The position numbers and the translations under genes are program-made. Below are positions 16,755 through 25,297 of a stretch of DNA of 64,000 nt, one piece after another; the first letter of the stretch is position 1, and the number at the start of each line of letters is the position of its first letter. The notes beneath the pieces are model-generated. The model ran no database searches. It had not been told where the DNA came from and saw nothing but the letters and a program-made list of their open reading frames with translations. The stretch covers positions 777,116 to 841,115 of the forward strand of contig NZ_SMGI01000001.1 in NCBI RefSeq assembly GCF_004346845.1, read 5' to 3'. Origin of the DNA: Winogradskyella wandonensis (lineage in GTDB: Bacteria; Bacteroidota; Bacteroidia; Flavobacteriales; Flavobacteriaceae).

Positions 16755-19538
16755 TTTTTCCTTTAAATATTTACCAGTAACAGAATTAGGATTAGCAATA
16801 ATTTCTTCTGGAGTTCCATACGCCACAAGTTGACCACCATTTTTACCGCCTTCAGGACCTAAATCTATGATATAGTCCGCACATTTAATAACATCGATAT
16901 TATGTTCTATAACTATTATTGAATGTCCGATGTCTATTAAAGCTTGAAATGATTTCAGTAATTTTTTAATATCATGAAAATGAAGTCCAGTAGAAGGCTC
17001 ATCAAATATAAAAAGGGTTGTATCTCCCTTAGAGCCTTTACCTAAAAATGAAGCTAACTTAATACGCTGTGCTTCGCCACCAGAAAGGGTAGAAGAGGAT
17101 TGTCCTAATGTTACATAACCCAAACCAACATCTTTAAGCGGTTGTAGTTTACGCTCAATTTTTGACTCTCCATACTTTTCAAAAAACGCAACGGCATCAT
17201 CTATGGTCATGTTTAGTACATCGTCAATGGATTTTCCTTCAAATGTCACTTCTAAAACCTCCTTTTTAAAACGCTTTCCGCCACAGGTTTCACAAGTTAA
17301 ATGTACATCCGCCATAAACTGCATTTCTATAGTAACTTCGCCTTCGCCTTTGCAGGTTTCGCATCGACCACCATCGACATTAAAGCTAAAATGCTTAGCC
17401 TGATAATTTCTAATTTTACTTAGTTTTTGTGAAGCAAAAAGCGCTCTAATATCGTCGTAGGCTTTAATGTAGGTTACCGGATTAGAGCGTGAGGAACGCC
17501 CAATAGGATTTTGGTCTACAAACTCTACATTTTCGATATTGGAGAAGTTTCCTTTTAACTCGGTAAATTGCCCTGCTTTGTCTCCAAAGCCAGTAAGTTT
17601 CTTCTGTAATGCAGGATAGAGCAGTTTTTTTACTAGCGTACTTTTTCCGCTACCAGACACGCCCGTTATTACAGTAAGCATGTTTAAAGGAAAGGATACA
17701 TCTATGTTTTTTAAATTGTTCTCCCGAGCACCAATCACATCGATATAATATTTAACTGCTCGGCGCTTTTTGGGAATTTCAATCTCTAATTTTCCATTTA
17801 GATAATTGGCAGTTAAGGTGTCGGAAACTAAAATATCTTTAAATGTTCCGGTAGCAACTATTTCTCCGCCAAACGTACCAGCTTCTGGCCCAATATCAAT
17901 GATTTCGTCAGCGGCTTTCATAATATCCTCGTCATGCTCTACAACAATGACGGTATTTCCTAAATCACGTAATGATTTTAGAACGTTAATTAAGCGCTCG
18001 GTATCTTTAGGGTGAAGACCTATACTTGGCTCATCTAATATATACATAGAGCCTACCAAACTACTACCAAGTGATGTTGCTAAATTAATTCGTTGGCTTT
18101 CTCCACCAGATAAGGTATTAGATTTTCGGTTTAGTGTTAAATAATTAAGTCCGACATTAGATAAAAACTCAAGTCTTGTGTTAATTTCTTTTAGTAGACG
18201 TTTTGCAATTTTAGCATCATGGTCGTTAAGCTCCAAATTTTTAAAGAAAAGAGTGAGTTCCTCTAATGGTAAATCCACCAAGTCGGTAATTGTTTTTCCA
18301 GCAATCTTTACAAAGTTGGCTTCTTCGCGTAACCGTTTTCCTTTACAAACGTTACACTTGGTTTTTCCGCGATAGCGCGATAACATAACGCGGTTCTGAA
18401 TTTTGTAAGCCTTGGATTCTAATTCCGAAAAGAAGCTGTCTAAACCTTCAAAATACGTGTTTCCAGACCAGATTAATGCTTTTTGCTCTTCAGAAAGTTC
18501 GAAATAAGGCTTGTGTATAGGAAAATCGAACTTATGCGAATTATTAACCAATTGGTCGCGATACCAACTCATACTTTCACCTCGCCAAGGAAAAATTGCA
18601 TTTTCGTAAATGGATAAAGAGGTATTTGGGATTACTAAATCTTCATCGATGCCAATGACATCACCATAACCTTCACATTTTGGGCAGGCACCATAAGGAT
18701 TATTAAAACTGAATAAATGGGCATTTGGTTCTAAAAATGTCATCCCATCTAGCTCAAACTTATTATTAAACAGTTTTTGCTTGTTATTGGATAAAGATTC
18801 GATAATACAGGCACCAACACCTTCAAAAAAAGCGGTTTCTACAGCATCTGCCAACCGATTTAAGAAATCTTCATCGTCTTTGTAAACAATACGGTCAACA
18901 ACTAAAAAAAGGTTTGTTTTAGGATTAATCTCAGTTTTTAATGCATCATCTATTCTCAGAACTTCGTCTTTTACTTTAATTCGTGCATAGCCTTGTTGCA
19001 ATAGCGTTTGCAGTTTATTTTCTATGGTACGGCCTTCTTCTAGTATTATCGGAGATAGAAGCAATAATTTTGAACCTTCTTCAACGGTTTTTATGTAATC
19101 TATAACATCTCTTGTGCGATGTTTTTTTACTAAATCTCCAGATATAGGCGAGTAAGTTTTGCCAATTCTAGCGAATAATAGTTTTAGATAATCGTAAATC
19201 TCTGTAGTTGTGCCAACTGTAGAGCGTGGATTAGTAGAATTTACTTTCTGTTCTATGGCAATAGCAGGAGCAATACCTTTTATGTAATCGACCATAGGTT
19301 TGTTCAGTCGACCTAAAAATTGGCGCGCATAACTACTTAAACTCTCGACATACCGGCGCTGTCCTTCTGCGTATAAGGTGTCGAATGCTAAACTCGATTT
19401 ACCTGAGCCAGAAAGACCTGTAATAACAACCAGTTTATTTCTTGGTATAACAACGTCAATATTCTTAAGATTATGAAGTTTTGCACCTTTAATAATGATA
19501 TTTTCTTTTGGATTGACGTCTAAAACCGTGTTGCTCAT
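16749..19538 (-). CDS. uvrA: Excinuclease ABC subunit A (UvrA)
   Basis: The 929-residue damage sensor of nucleotide excision repair. It shows two ABC ATPase modules with Walker A motifs GLSGSGKSS (residues 41-49) and GVSGSGKST (about 629-637), and signatures LSGGESQRINLA and LSGGEAQRIKLA. The Cys pairs of the zinc modules (CPKC, CNVC, CETC and CETC) are all present. Length is normal. UvrA dimers load UvrB on lesions. It is expressed alone from a TATCTTTG box upstream. Confidence 0.97.
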   Translation of the reverse strand: MSNTVLDVNPKENIIIKGAKLHNLKNIDVVIPRNKLVVITGLSGSGKSSLAFDTLYAEGQRRYVESLSSYARQFLGRLNKPMVDYIKGIAPAIAIEQKVNSTNPRSTVGTTTEIYDYLKLLFARIGKTYSPISGDLVKKHRTRDVIDYIKTVEEGSKLLLLSPIILEEGRTIENKLQTLLQQGYARIKVKDEVLRIDDALKTEINPKTNLFLVVDRIVYKDDEDFLNRLADAVETAFFEGVGACIIESLSNNKQKLFNNKFELDGMTFLEPNAHLFSFNNPYGACPKCEGYGDVIGIDEDLVIPNTSLSIYENAIFPWRGESMSWYRDQLVNNSHKFDFPIHKPYFELSEEQKALIWSGNTYFEGLDSFFSELESKAYKIQNRVMLSRYRGKTKCNVCKGKRLREEANFVKIAGKTITDLVDLPLEELTLFFKNLELNDHDAKIAKRLLKEINTRLEFLSNVGLNYLTLNRKSNTLSGGESQRINLATSLGSSLVGSMYILDEPSIGLHPKDTERLINVLKSLRDLGNTVIVVEHDEDIMKAADEIIDIGPEAGTFGGEIVATGTFKDILVSDTLTANYLNGKLEIEIPKKRRAVKYYIDVIGARENNLKNIDVSFPLNMLTVITGVSGSGKSTLVKKLLYPALQKKLTGFGDKAGQFTELKGNFSNIENVEFVDQNPIGRSSRSNPVTYIKAYDDIRALFASQKLSKIRNYQAKHFSFNVDGGRCETCKGEGEVTIEMQFMADVHLTCETCGGKRFKKEVLEVTFEGKSIDDVLNMTIDDAVAFFEKYGESKIERKLQPLKDVGLGYVTLGQSSSTLSGGEAQRIKLASFLGKGSKGDTTLFIFDEPSTGLHFHDIKKLLKSFQALIDIGHSIIVIEHNIDVIKCADYIIDLGPEGGKNGGQLVAYGTPEEIIANPNSVTGKYLKEKL

Positions 19539-19562
19539 ACAGATATTTTGCTAAAAGTTTTG

Positions 19563-19570
19563 CAAAGATA
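19563..19570 (-). promoter_or_regulatory. uvrA: -7 box for uvrA
   Basis: The minus strand reads TATCTTTG, an exact TAnnTTTG match, 25 bases before the uvrA ATG at 19538. I see no LexA-type palindrome next to it. Confidence 0.6.
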
Positions 19571-19708
19571 CCATAACTATTTTACAGCTAAAAGTGATGA
19601 TATGTTAGATTAAATGTTAAAATTTGGGTTGAAATTTTGTTTTTTCGGAATGATTCTTGTTATTTGAAGCATTAATTCATCAAAAACAACTGCGTATAGC
19701 ATAATATT

Positions 19709-19761
19709 ACTTTAAGAAAAAGCTAAAACCCCGAACAAAGCCAGTCTTTGTTGCTTAAAGT
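19709..19761 (+). promoter_or_regulatory. Two-part hairpin in the sigma-factor leader
   Basis: ACTTTAAG (19709-19716) pairs with CTTAAAGT (19754-19761). Inside it AACAAAG (19734-19740) pairs with CTTTGTT (19746-19752). The structure ends seven bases before the ATG at 19769, where a ribosome would bind, and a 17-base internal loop sits on its 5' side. It may control translation of the sigma factor. Confidence 0.45.
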
Positions 19762-19768
19762 ACTTATT

Positions 19769-20353
19769 ATGAAAAGAAAACTTATCGACGACGCAGTCCT
19801 TGTCAAAAATTATATTAACGGTGATGAAAATGCATTATCTATTTTAATTAATAGGCATCAGCAAAAAATATATAGTTTTATATATTCTAAAGTCTTTGAT
19901 AGAGATATCACAGAAGACGTATTCCAAGATACTTTTATTAAAGTAATAAAAACGCTTAAAAGAGGTAAGTATAACGAAGAGGGAAAGTTTTTACCTTGGG
20001 TAATGCGGATTGCTCATAACTTAGTTATAGACCATTTTAGACGAAATAGTAGAATGCCAAAGTTTGATAATTCTGGCGAGTTTAGTATTTTTTCTGTATT
20101 AAGCGATTCTTCTTTAAATGCTGAAAAATCTATCATTAAAGACCAAGTAGAGTCTGATGTAAGACGTATTATTGAAGAGTTACCAGAAGACCAAAAGCAA
20201 GTGTTATTAATGCGTATGTATCAAGATATGAGCTTTAAAGAAATTTCGGAAAGGACAGGTGTAAGTATTAATACAGCCTTAGGAAGAATGCGTTATGCTC
20301 TAATTAATTTACGCAAGGTTATAGACCAGCATAATATAATTTTAACAAATTGA
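19769..20353 (+). CDS. ECF-like RNA polymerase sigma-70 family factor
   Basis: The ATG at 19769 gives 194 residues. The in-frame TTG at 19748 lies inside the leader hairpin and is rejected. Region 2 spans about residues 20-90 (QQKIYSFIYSKVFDRDITED and FLPWVMRIAHNLVIDHFRR). Region 4 spans about 135-190 with the helix-turn-helix MSFKEISERTGVSINTALG. No region 1 or 3 is evident. It has no neighbouring anti-sigma gene, which is unusual for ECF factors and suggests control at another level, possibly the leader hairpin. A 47-codon ORF follows 57 bases later. Confidence 0.85.
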   Translation: MKRKLIDDAVLVKNYINGDENALSILINRHQQKIYSFIYSKVFDRDITEDVFQDTFIKVIKTLKRGKYNEEGKFLPWVMRIAHNLVIDHFRRNSRMPKFDNSGEFSIFSVLSDSSLNAEKSIIKDQVESDVRRIIEELPEDQKQVLLMRMYQDMSFKEISERTGVSINTALGRMRYALINLRKVIDQHNIILTN

Positions 20354-20410
20354 TATAATAAAGTAATATTTTTTGCGTTTTCTGTGTAATATGAACACAA
20401 AATTACGCAA

Positions 20411-20554
20411 ATGGCAAAAATTTACTCTCAAGACACCTCAAAACACATTAAACTTAACCCAAAAAAAGAAACAGTAGATTTTCTGCTGAATTATTCAAAG
20501 GCTTTACGTGTTAATTGTTATAAAAAAATGAAGTTTGAAGCGCTTCTGAATTAG
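20411..20554 (+). CDS. Small basic protein downstream of the sigma factor
   Basis: This 47-codon ORF starts MAKIYSQDTSKHIKLNPKK and ends KMKFEALLN. It has a full ATG-to-TAG frame, is lysine-rich, and ends just before a strong terminator that would close a sigma-factor transcript. The composition looks coding rather than random, with a TVDFLLNYSKAL amphipathic helix. Function unknown. Co-transcription with the sigma factor is inferred from orientation and the shared terminator. Confidence 0.6.
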   Translation: MAKIYSQDTSKHIKLNPKKETVDFLLNYSKALRVNCYKKMKFEALLN

Positions 20555-20557
20555 TTG

Positions 20558-20590
20558 AAAAAACCCTGATTGAGTAAATCAGGGTTTTTT
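20558..20590. terminator. Bidirectional terminator between the small ORF and nth
   Basis: Fourteen bases (20558-20571, starting AAAAAACCCTG) pair perfectly with 20577-20590, with a 5-base loop. The A run on one side and the T run on the other allow termination from both directions. Confidence 0.85.
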
Positions 20591-20630
20591 ATTGTAAGGT
20601 ACATATGATAATGAATTTTATTCCAGAGAT

Positions 20631-21287
20631 TTATTTTTTCTTCTTGTAATAATCGTCTAAAACAGATTTGCGTCCAATGGTTTTGGTAATAATATCTTTA
20701 TCTAAATCCCAACCACGCGCAGGAGAGTATTCACGTCCATACCAAATAATTTGAAGATGTAAATCATTCCATAATTCTTTCGGAAACAGTCGTTTGGCAT
20801 CTTTTTCGGTCTGGACTACGTTTTTACCATTGGTTAAATTCCAGCGATACATTAAACGATGGATGTGTGTATCTACAGGAAAGGCAGGAATACCAAACGC
20901 TTGGGATAAGACAACGGCCGCAGTTTTGTGACCAACAGCAGGCAAAGCCTCGAGTTCTTCGTAAGTTTGGGGTACTTTTCCGTTATGTTTTTCTATTAAA
21001 ATATGAGATAGCCCATAAATCCCTTTACTTTTCATCGGCGATAGCCCCACAGGTTTTATAATCTCTCTAATTTCCTCAACTGAGAGTTTAATCATATCGT
21101 ACGGATTCTCAGCTCTTTCGAATAACAGCGGAGTAATTTGGTTAACACGCACATCTGTGCTTTGTGCAGACATTAAAACCGCAATTAATAGCGTGTAAGG
21201 GTCTTTATGGTCTAGAGGAACCGGTATTTCTGGATAAAGCTGTTTTAACGTAGTTATAACAAAATCAACCTTTTCTTGCTTAGTCAT
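20631..21287 (-). CDS. nth: Endonuclease III-like DNA glycosylase lacking the Fe-S cluster
   Basis: A 218-residue HhH-GPD protein with the helix-hairpin-helix LPAVGHKTA holding the catalytic Lys121 and the conserved Asp139 in FPVDTHIHRL, aligned with Lys120 and Asp138 of E. coli Nth. It should cleave oxidised pyrimidines in base excision repair. The C-terminal loop that normally holds four Cys for a 4Fe-4S cluster is instead YSPARGWDLDKDIITKTIG, and I count no cysteine anywhere in the protein. The Lys keeps the bifunctional lyase mechanism plausible. A TAAATTTG box precedes it. Confidence 0.9.
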   Translation of the reverse strand: MTKQEKVDFVITTLKQLYPEIPVPLDHKDPYTLLIAVLMSAQSTDVRVNQITPLLFERAENPYDMIKLSVEEIREIIKPVGLSPMKSKGIYGLSHILIEKHNGKVPQTYEELEALPAVGHKTAAVVLSQAFGIPAFPVDTHIHRLMYRWNLTNGKNVVQTEKDAKRLFPKELWNDLHLQIIWYGREYSPARGWDLDKDIITKTIGRKSVLDDYYKKKK

Positions 21288-21308
21288 TCATTGTATTTTT
21301 ACAAAAAA

Positions 21309-21316
21309 CAAATTTA
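21309..21316 (-). promoter_or_regulatory. nth: -7 box for nth
   Basis: The minus strand reads TAAATTTG (TAnnTTTG), 22 bases before the nth ATG at 21287, in the spacer shared with divergent bcp. Confidence 0.5.
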
Positions 21317-21322
21317 ATCATT

Positions 21323-21778
21323 ATGACGCACTTAAAAGTAGGAGATAAGGCTCCAAATTTTGAAGCCTTAGACCAAGATGGAAATACTATTAAATTATCT
21401 GATTATAAAGGTAAGAAGCTTGTTTTATTCTTTTACCCAAAAGCAAGTACGCCAGGTTGTACTGCAGAGGCTTGCAATCTTAGCGACAACTATAAACGTT
21501 TTGAAGCTGAAGGTTACGCTATATTAGGTGTAAGCGCAGATAGCCAAAAGCGTCAATCTAATTTTAAAGATAAATACGGATTTCCTTATCCTTTATTAGC
21601 AGATGAGGACAAGACCGTAATAGAAGCGTTTGGCGTTTGGGGACTAAAAAAGTTTATGGGAAAAGAATACGACGGAATTCACAGAACCACTTTTGTAATT
21701 GACGAAAACGGAATAATAGAAAACGTTATTACGAAGGTTAAAACTAAAGCACACGCAGAGCAGATACTAGATGCTTAG
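21323..21778 (+). CDS. bcp: Thioredoxin-dependent thiol peroxidase (Bcp/PrxQ)
   Basis: A 151-residue peroxiredoxin of the Bcp subfamily. The motif STPGCTAEACNLSD holds the peroxidatic Cys46 and the resolving Cys51 five residues later, the atypical 2-Cys arrangement. It reduces peroxides using thioredoxin in the cytoplasm. It is divergent from nth, placing two oxidative-damage genes side by side with about 35 bases between them. A strong terminator follows. Confidence 0.95.
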   Translation: MTHLKVGDKAPNFEALDQDGNTIKLSDYKGKKLVLFFYPKASTPGCTAEACNLSDNYKRFEAEGYAILGVSADSQKRQSNFKDKYGFPYPLLADEDKTVIEAFGVWGLKKFMGKEYDGIHRTTFVIDENGIIENVITKVKTKAHAEQILDA

Positions 21779-21800
21779 TTTTCTCTTTTTATATAAAATT

Positions 21801-21831
21801 AAAAAGCTTCAGAATAACTGAAGCTTTTTTT
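21801..21831. terminator. Bidirectional terminator after bcp
   Basis: AAAAAGCTTCAG (21801-21812) pairs perfectly with CTGAAGCTTTTT (21818-21829), with a 5-base loop and flanking A and T runs. It separates bcp from the converging gene that ends at 21845. Confidence 0.85.
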
Positions 21832-21844
21832 ATTCTAGTTGCAT

Positions 21845-23296
21845 TTATTTATGCATTACCTCTTCAGATTCGCAACCAAATAGACTCTTTTCTTTAATGA
21901 GTTTTGCAACACCTTCCGGAAGCATCTCTTCCCAGCCAGATTCTCCTGCTGCAATTTTTGCTAATACTTTTCTAGAGAAAATCGATAGGATAGATGGGTC
22001 GTAATCGTTAATATCTACAACTTTACCATTGTATTTAAAGAACTTGTAAAGTTCTTTCATTCGTGGGTGAACCTTTAGGTTTTCGCTAGTCGTTATACTT
22101 CCATCTTCATTTTCCATTGGATATAAATATACGCGTAAGTCCTTGTAGAATAGTTTACCAAAGGCTTCAAGAATTCCTCCGCTTAAATGGCGATAGTATT
22201 TTTCATCAAAAATATCAACCAAGTTGTTAACGCCCATTGCAAGTCCCATTCTGTTCTTAGAATATTGCGAGAAGTATTCAACAAGACGATAATACTCTTT
22301 AAAATTGGAAATTAATACAGTTTGACCAAGAGAGCAAAGTAGCCTTGCTCTGTCCATAAAATCTTGCTCATCTATTTCACCTTCTGCTCTAAGGTTAGAT
22401 AGCGTAATTTCGAAAATAACCTGAGTTTTCTCTTTTTCTACTTTATTCTCTTTTATGAACATTTCGTAGGATTTCTCGAACATGTCCATATTTACCTTAG
22501 TAACAGGTCTAAAACTTCCTCTTAAAGCTAAGATATTTTTCTTGTAAAGAACACGAGCAGGTAGTACGTTATTACCATCGGGTGCAAACATTACGGCATC
22601 TGTCATTCCGTTTTTTACAAGTTGTAAACTCATTAATCGATTGTCGATATTACTAAAAACAGGTCCAGAAAAATTAATGGTGTCAATTTCTAATTGGTCT
22701 TTGTCTAGATGGTCGTATAAATAACGTAATAACTTTTTTGGTTCGTTATACTTATAAAACGCGCCATAAATTAAATTTGTTCCTAAAACACCAAGTGTTT
22801 CTTGCTGTAATCGGGCGTCATTTTCTTTAAAGCGTATATGTAGTACAATTTCGTTGTAATCTTCATCTGGTTTTACCTGATATTTAATGCCAACCCATCC
22901 ATGACCTTTATATTTTTTTGCAAAGTCAATTGTTGCAACTGTATTTGCATACGAAAAGAATAATTTGTCGGGATGCTTATCACGCGTAATTCTTTGTTCA
23001 ATTAGATTCATTTCGTGATCTAACATTTTACGTAAACGCGCCTCAGTTACATAGCGTTTATCGCTTTCTATACCGTAAATGGCATCACTAAAATCTTTGT
23101 CGTATGCAGACATTGTTTTTGCAATTGTTCCAGAGGCGCCACCAGCTCTAAAAAACTGTCTAACAGTTTCTTGTCCTGCACCAATTTCGGCAAACGACCC
23201 ATAAATATCCGCGTTTAAGTTAATACGCAAGCACTTATCTCTAAGTGATGGAATGTTATCGAATTCCTTATCTGCCTTATACGTGATTTCGTTCAT
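21845..23296 (-). CDS. Conserved protein of unknown function (483 residues)
   Basis: The start is placed at the ATG at 23296 because a promoter with both elements lies at 23320-23349; a longer frame to 23416 would begin upstream of it and overlap the divergent gene. The protein begins MNEITYKADKEFDNIPSLRDK and has no signal peptide or membrane segment. Visible landmarks are GSFAEIGAGQETVRQFFRAG near residue 33, an IKYQVKPDEDYNEIVLHIRF segment and a C-terminal PEGVAKLIKEK. I recall homologues annotated in conflicting ways, including as TonB receptors, which the cytoplasmic sequence does not support. No catalytic motif is recognised. Confidence 0.7.
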   Translation of the reverse strand: MNEITYKADKEFDNIPSLRDKCLRINLNADIYGSFAEIGAGQETVRQFFRAGGASGTIAKTMSAYDKDFSDAIYGIESDKRYVTEARLRKMLDHEMNLIEQRITRDKHPDKLFFSYANTVATIDFAKKYKGHGWVGIKYQVKPDEDYNEIVLHIRFKENDARLQQETLGVLGTNLIYGAFYKYNEPKKLLRYLYDHLDKDQLEIDTINFSGPVFSNIDNRLMSLQLVKNGMTDAVMFAPDGNNVLPARVLYKKNILALRGSFRPVTKVNMDMFEKSYEMFIKENKVEKEKTQVIFEITLSNLRAEGEIDEQDFMDRARLLCSLGQTVLISNFKEYYRLVEYFSQYSKNRMGLAMGVNNLVDIFDEKYYRHLSGGILEAFGKLFYKDLRVYLYPMENEDGSITTSENLKVHPRMKELYKFFKYNGKVVDINDYDPSILSIFSRKVLAKIAAGESGWEEMLPEGVAKLIKEKSLFGCESEEVMHK

Positions 23297-23319
23297 TATA
23301 GTTGAATTTTCAAGCAATA

Positions 23320-23349
23320 CAAAGGTACTGTTTTGTATGAGCAAACAAA
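23320..23349 (-). promoter_or_regulatory. Promoter with -33 and -7 elements for the unknown 483-residue protein
   Basis: On the minus strand a TTTG (23349-23346) is followed after 18 bases by TACCTTTG (23327-23320). This is the clearest full Bacteroidota promoter in the window. It decides the start of the gene at 23296. Confidence 0.7.
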
Positions 23350-23359
23350 AAAATAACCT

Positions 23360-23367
23360 TATTTTTG
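23360..23367 (+). promoter_or_regulatory. -7 box for the metallo-beta-lactamase-fold gene
   Basis: TATTTTTG (TAnnTTTG) lies 18 bases before the TTG start at 23386, back to back with the minus-strand promoter. Confidence 0.55.
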
Positions 23368-23385
23368 TTTTAAACTTAACACATT

Positions 23386-24147
23386 TTGAAAGTAACATTT
23401 CTTGGTACCGGAACATCGCAAGGAATTCCTGTTATAGGAAGTAGACATCCAGTTTGTTTAAGCTCTAATCCTAAGGATAAACGTTTAAGAGTTTCCGTCC
23501 TTGTTGAGTGGGAAAATTACAGTTATGTTATTGATTGTGGTCCTGATTTTAGACAACAAATGCTTAGGGCAAAATGTACTAAGATTGATGGTATTTTATT
23601 TACTCACGAGCATGCTGATCATGTGATGGGCCTAGATGACATCCGACCATTTTTCTTTAGACAGGGTAATATAGATATTTATGGACATAAGCGAGTTATC
23701 CAAGCACTTGAACGAACATTCTCTTATATTTTTGAAACTGAAAACAAATACCCTGGCGCACCTAGTGTTAACGAGCAATACATAGATGGTTCCCCATTTA
23801 AAATTGGAGGTTTGGAGGTAATTCCAATCAATGGTTTACATAATCAGCTTCAGGTTTATGGATTTCGTTTCGATAGATTTGCCTATCTCACAGATATGAA
23901 GACGGTCGAAGATTCAGAAATTAAAAAACTTCAACATCTTGATGTGTTGGTGGTTAACGCTTTGAGAGAAGAACCGCATATTTCGCATTTCAATTTAGAA
24001 GAAGCACTTAATTTTATAGATAAAGTAAAACCAAAGAAAGCGTTTTTAACCCATATAAGTCACCACATGGGATTCCATGACGAGGTACAACAAAAACTTC
24101 CGCAGAACGTTTATTTAGCTTACGATAACCTTCAAATCACCATATAA
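23386..24147 (+). CDS. MBL-fold metallohydrolase, TTG start
   Basis: A 253-residue metallo-beta-lactamase-fold protein starting MKVTFLGTGTSQGIPVIGS. It contains the metal motif THEHADHVMGLDD near residue 74, a later THISHHMGFHDE segment and an Asp in YLTDMK. The pattern resembles PhnP/RNase Z-type phosphodiesterases. The start codon is TTG: the frame has a stop three codons upstream and the conserved N-terminus begins there. Substrate unknown; a cyclic phosphodiester is a reasonable guess. A small membrane-anchored protein follows after two bases. Confidence 0.9.
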   Translation: MKVTFLGTGTSQGIPVIGSRHPVCLSSNPKDKRLRVSVLVEWENYSYVIDCGPDFRQQMLRAKCTKIDGILFTHEHADHVMGLDDIRPFFFRQGNIDIYGHKRVIQALERTFSYIFETENKYPGAPSVNEQYIDGSPFKIGGLEVIPINGLHNQLQVYGFRFDRFAYLTDMKTVEDSEIKKLQHLDVLVVNALREEPHISHFNLEEALNFIDKVKPKKAFLTHISHHMGFHDEVQQKLPQNVYLAYDNLQITI

Positions 24148-24149
24148 TT

Positions 24150-24653
24150 ATGAGAAGTAGACTCTTTATGTACTTATTTATTTTTGCTGTATTGGCTATA
24201 ATTTTTCAGTATTCGAATTCAAAAAATATAATTGATAAGTACGAGAAGGATATCAATACATTTAAAGAGAAAATTTCTAAACTTGAAGACGATAAAAAAG
24301 CATTAAATGATAAAATTTATGATTTATCATATTTCACTGTTGATGGCAATGAAGAAGCCTTAACTTATTTTGAAGACAAAGGTTTAGATACAGAAGAGTT
24401 ACTACCCAAGCTTAAAGATGGTCTGCTAGAAATGAATGTTTACGACGGTGTTGACCATCCAATCATTTCTTATGCGTCTATGACGGACTCTAAAATAATG
24501 ATTGATCAGATTAAGATTTTAAACCACAAATGGATTTTGGCTAATTTTACAGATGGTAAGCATTGGGGTGAGCTTTTTATAAATTATGACGTTTCTGATG
24601 AAGGCGAAATAACTTATAAGTTAAGTGACTATTTCTTGTACCCAATTAATTAA
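24150..24653 (+). CDS. Membrane-anchored coiled-coil protein of unknown function
   Basis: A 167-residue protein with an N-terminal membrane segment (LFMYLFIFAVLAIIFQY), then a predicted coiled coil over about residues 30-58 and a C-terminal beta-rich domain ending YFLYPIN. No catalytic residues are recognisable. It begins two bases after the MBL-fold gene, so the two are co-translated, and its stop overlaps the stop of the converging esterase gene by four bases. Homologues labelled hydrolase probably inherit the name from this neighbour. Confidence 0.65.
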   Translation: MRSRLFMYLFIFAVLAIIFQYSNSKNIIDKYEKDINTFKEKISKLEDDKKALNDKIYDLSYFTVDGNEEALTYFEDKGLDTEELLPKLKDGLLEMNVYDGVDHPIISYASMTDSKIMIDQIKILNHKWILANFTDGKHWGELFINYDVSDEGEITYKLSDYFLYPIN

Positions 24654-25297
24654 ATCCGTTGACGTAACCAGTCTTTAAATTCATAAAAATTTTGAGGAGC
24701 CACACCATGACCAACTGGGAATTCGCTATATGTGTTTTTTATACCTAGACTATCTAAAAACGGTTTAGATTGTCTGGCCCAATCTACAGGAATAACTTGG
24801 TCCACACTTCCGTGAGAACAATAAAAATCTAGATGATATAGGTCTTCCTTATTTATGTGTTCTGGTAAAATATCTTTGTTAATATAGCCACTTAGGGCAA
24901 TTACATTTTTAATCTTATTTGGGTAGGTAAGTGCAACAGAATAGCTTAAGATAGTGCCTTGGCTGAATCCCAACAAGCTCACGTTATCTTTATTCACTGG
25001 ATACGTACTAATAGCGTAATCTACAAAGCCCGCAATTAAATCTCTAGATAATTTGGCCTGTTCGTTATCGCTCCATTTACCTTGTTCTGCATCAAAGTTA
25101 ATGGCATACCATGCATTTCCGTATGGTTGTAAACGGTATGGTGCTTTTAAAGAAATGATATATAATTCTTCTGGTAACTCTTGTGAGAACGAAAACAAAT
25201 CGTTTTCGTCACTACCATAACCATGGCACATAAGTAATAGTGGTGCATTGCTTTTTAAGGACGATGGCCTTTTGATGTATTCTAATGGAGAAGGCAT
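24650..25297 (-). CDS. Phospholipase/carboxylesterase (alpha/beta hydrolase)
   Basis: A 215-residue protein of the YpfH/carboxylesterase type. The oxyanion segment is MCHGYGSDENDLFSF. The nucleophile is Ser112 in LGFSQGT, the acid is Asp166 in HGSVDQVIP, and the base is His197 in VGHGVAP. No signal peptide is present. It is the last gene of a minus-strand run: its ATG overlaps the DUF4870 stop by one base (TAATG), and the dihydroorotase-like and BatA-like genes lie upstream. Confidence 0.88.
   Translation of the reverse strand: MPSPLEYIKRPSSLKSNAPLLLMCHGYGSDENDLFSFSQELPEELYIISLKAPYRLQPYGNAWYAINFDAEQGKWSDNEQAKLSRDLIAGFVDYAISTYPVNKDNVSLLGFSQGTILSYSVALTYPNKIKNVIALSGYINKDILPEHINKEDLYHLDFYCSHGSVDQVIPVDWARQSKPFLDSLGIKNTYSEFPVGHGVAPQNFYEFKDWLRQRI

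Noticed and set aside
23296-23416. N-terminal extension of the 483-residue protein
   Set aside because: It lies upstream of a full promoter and overlaps the divergent gene.
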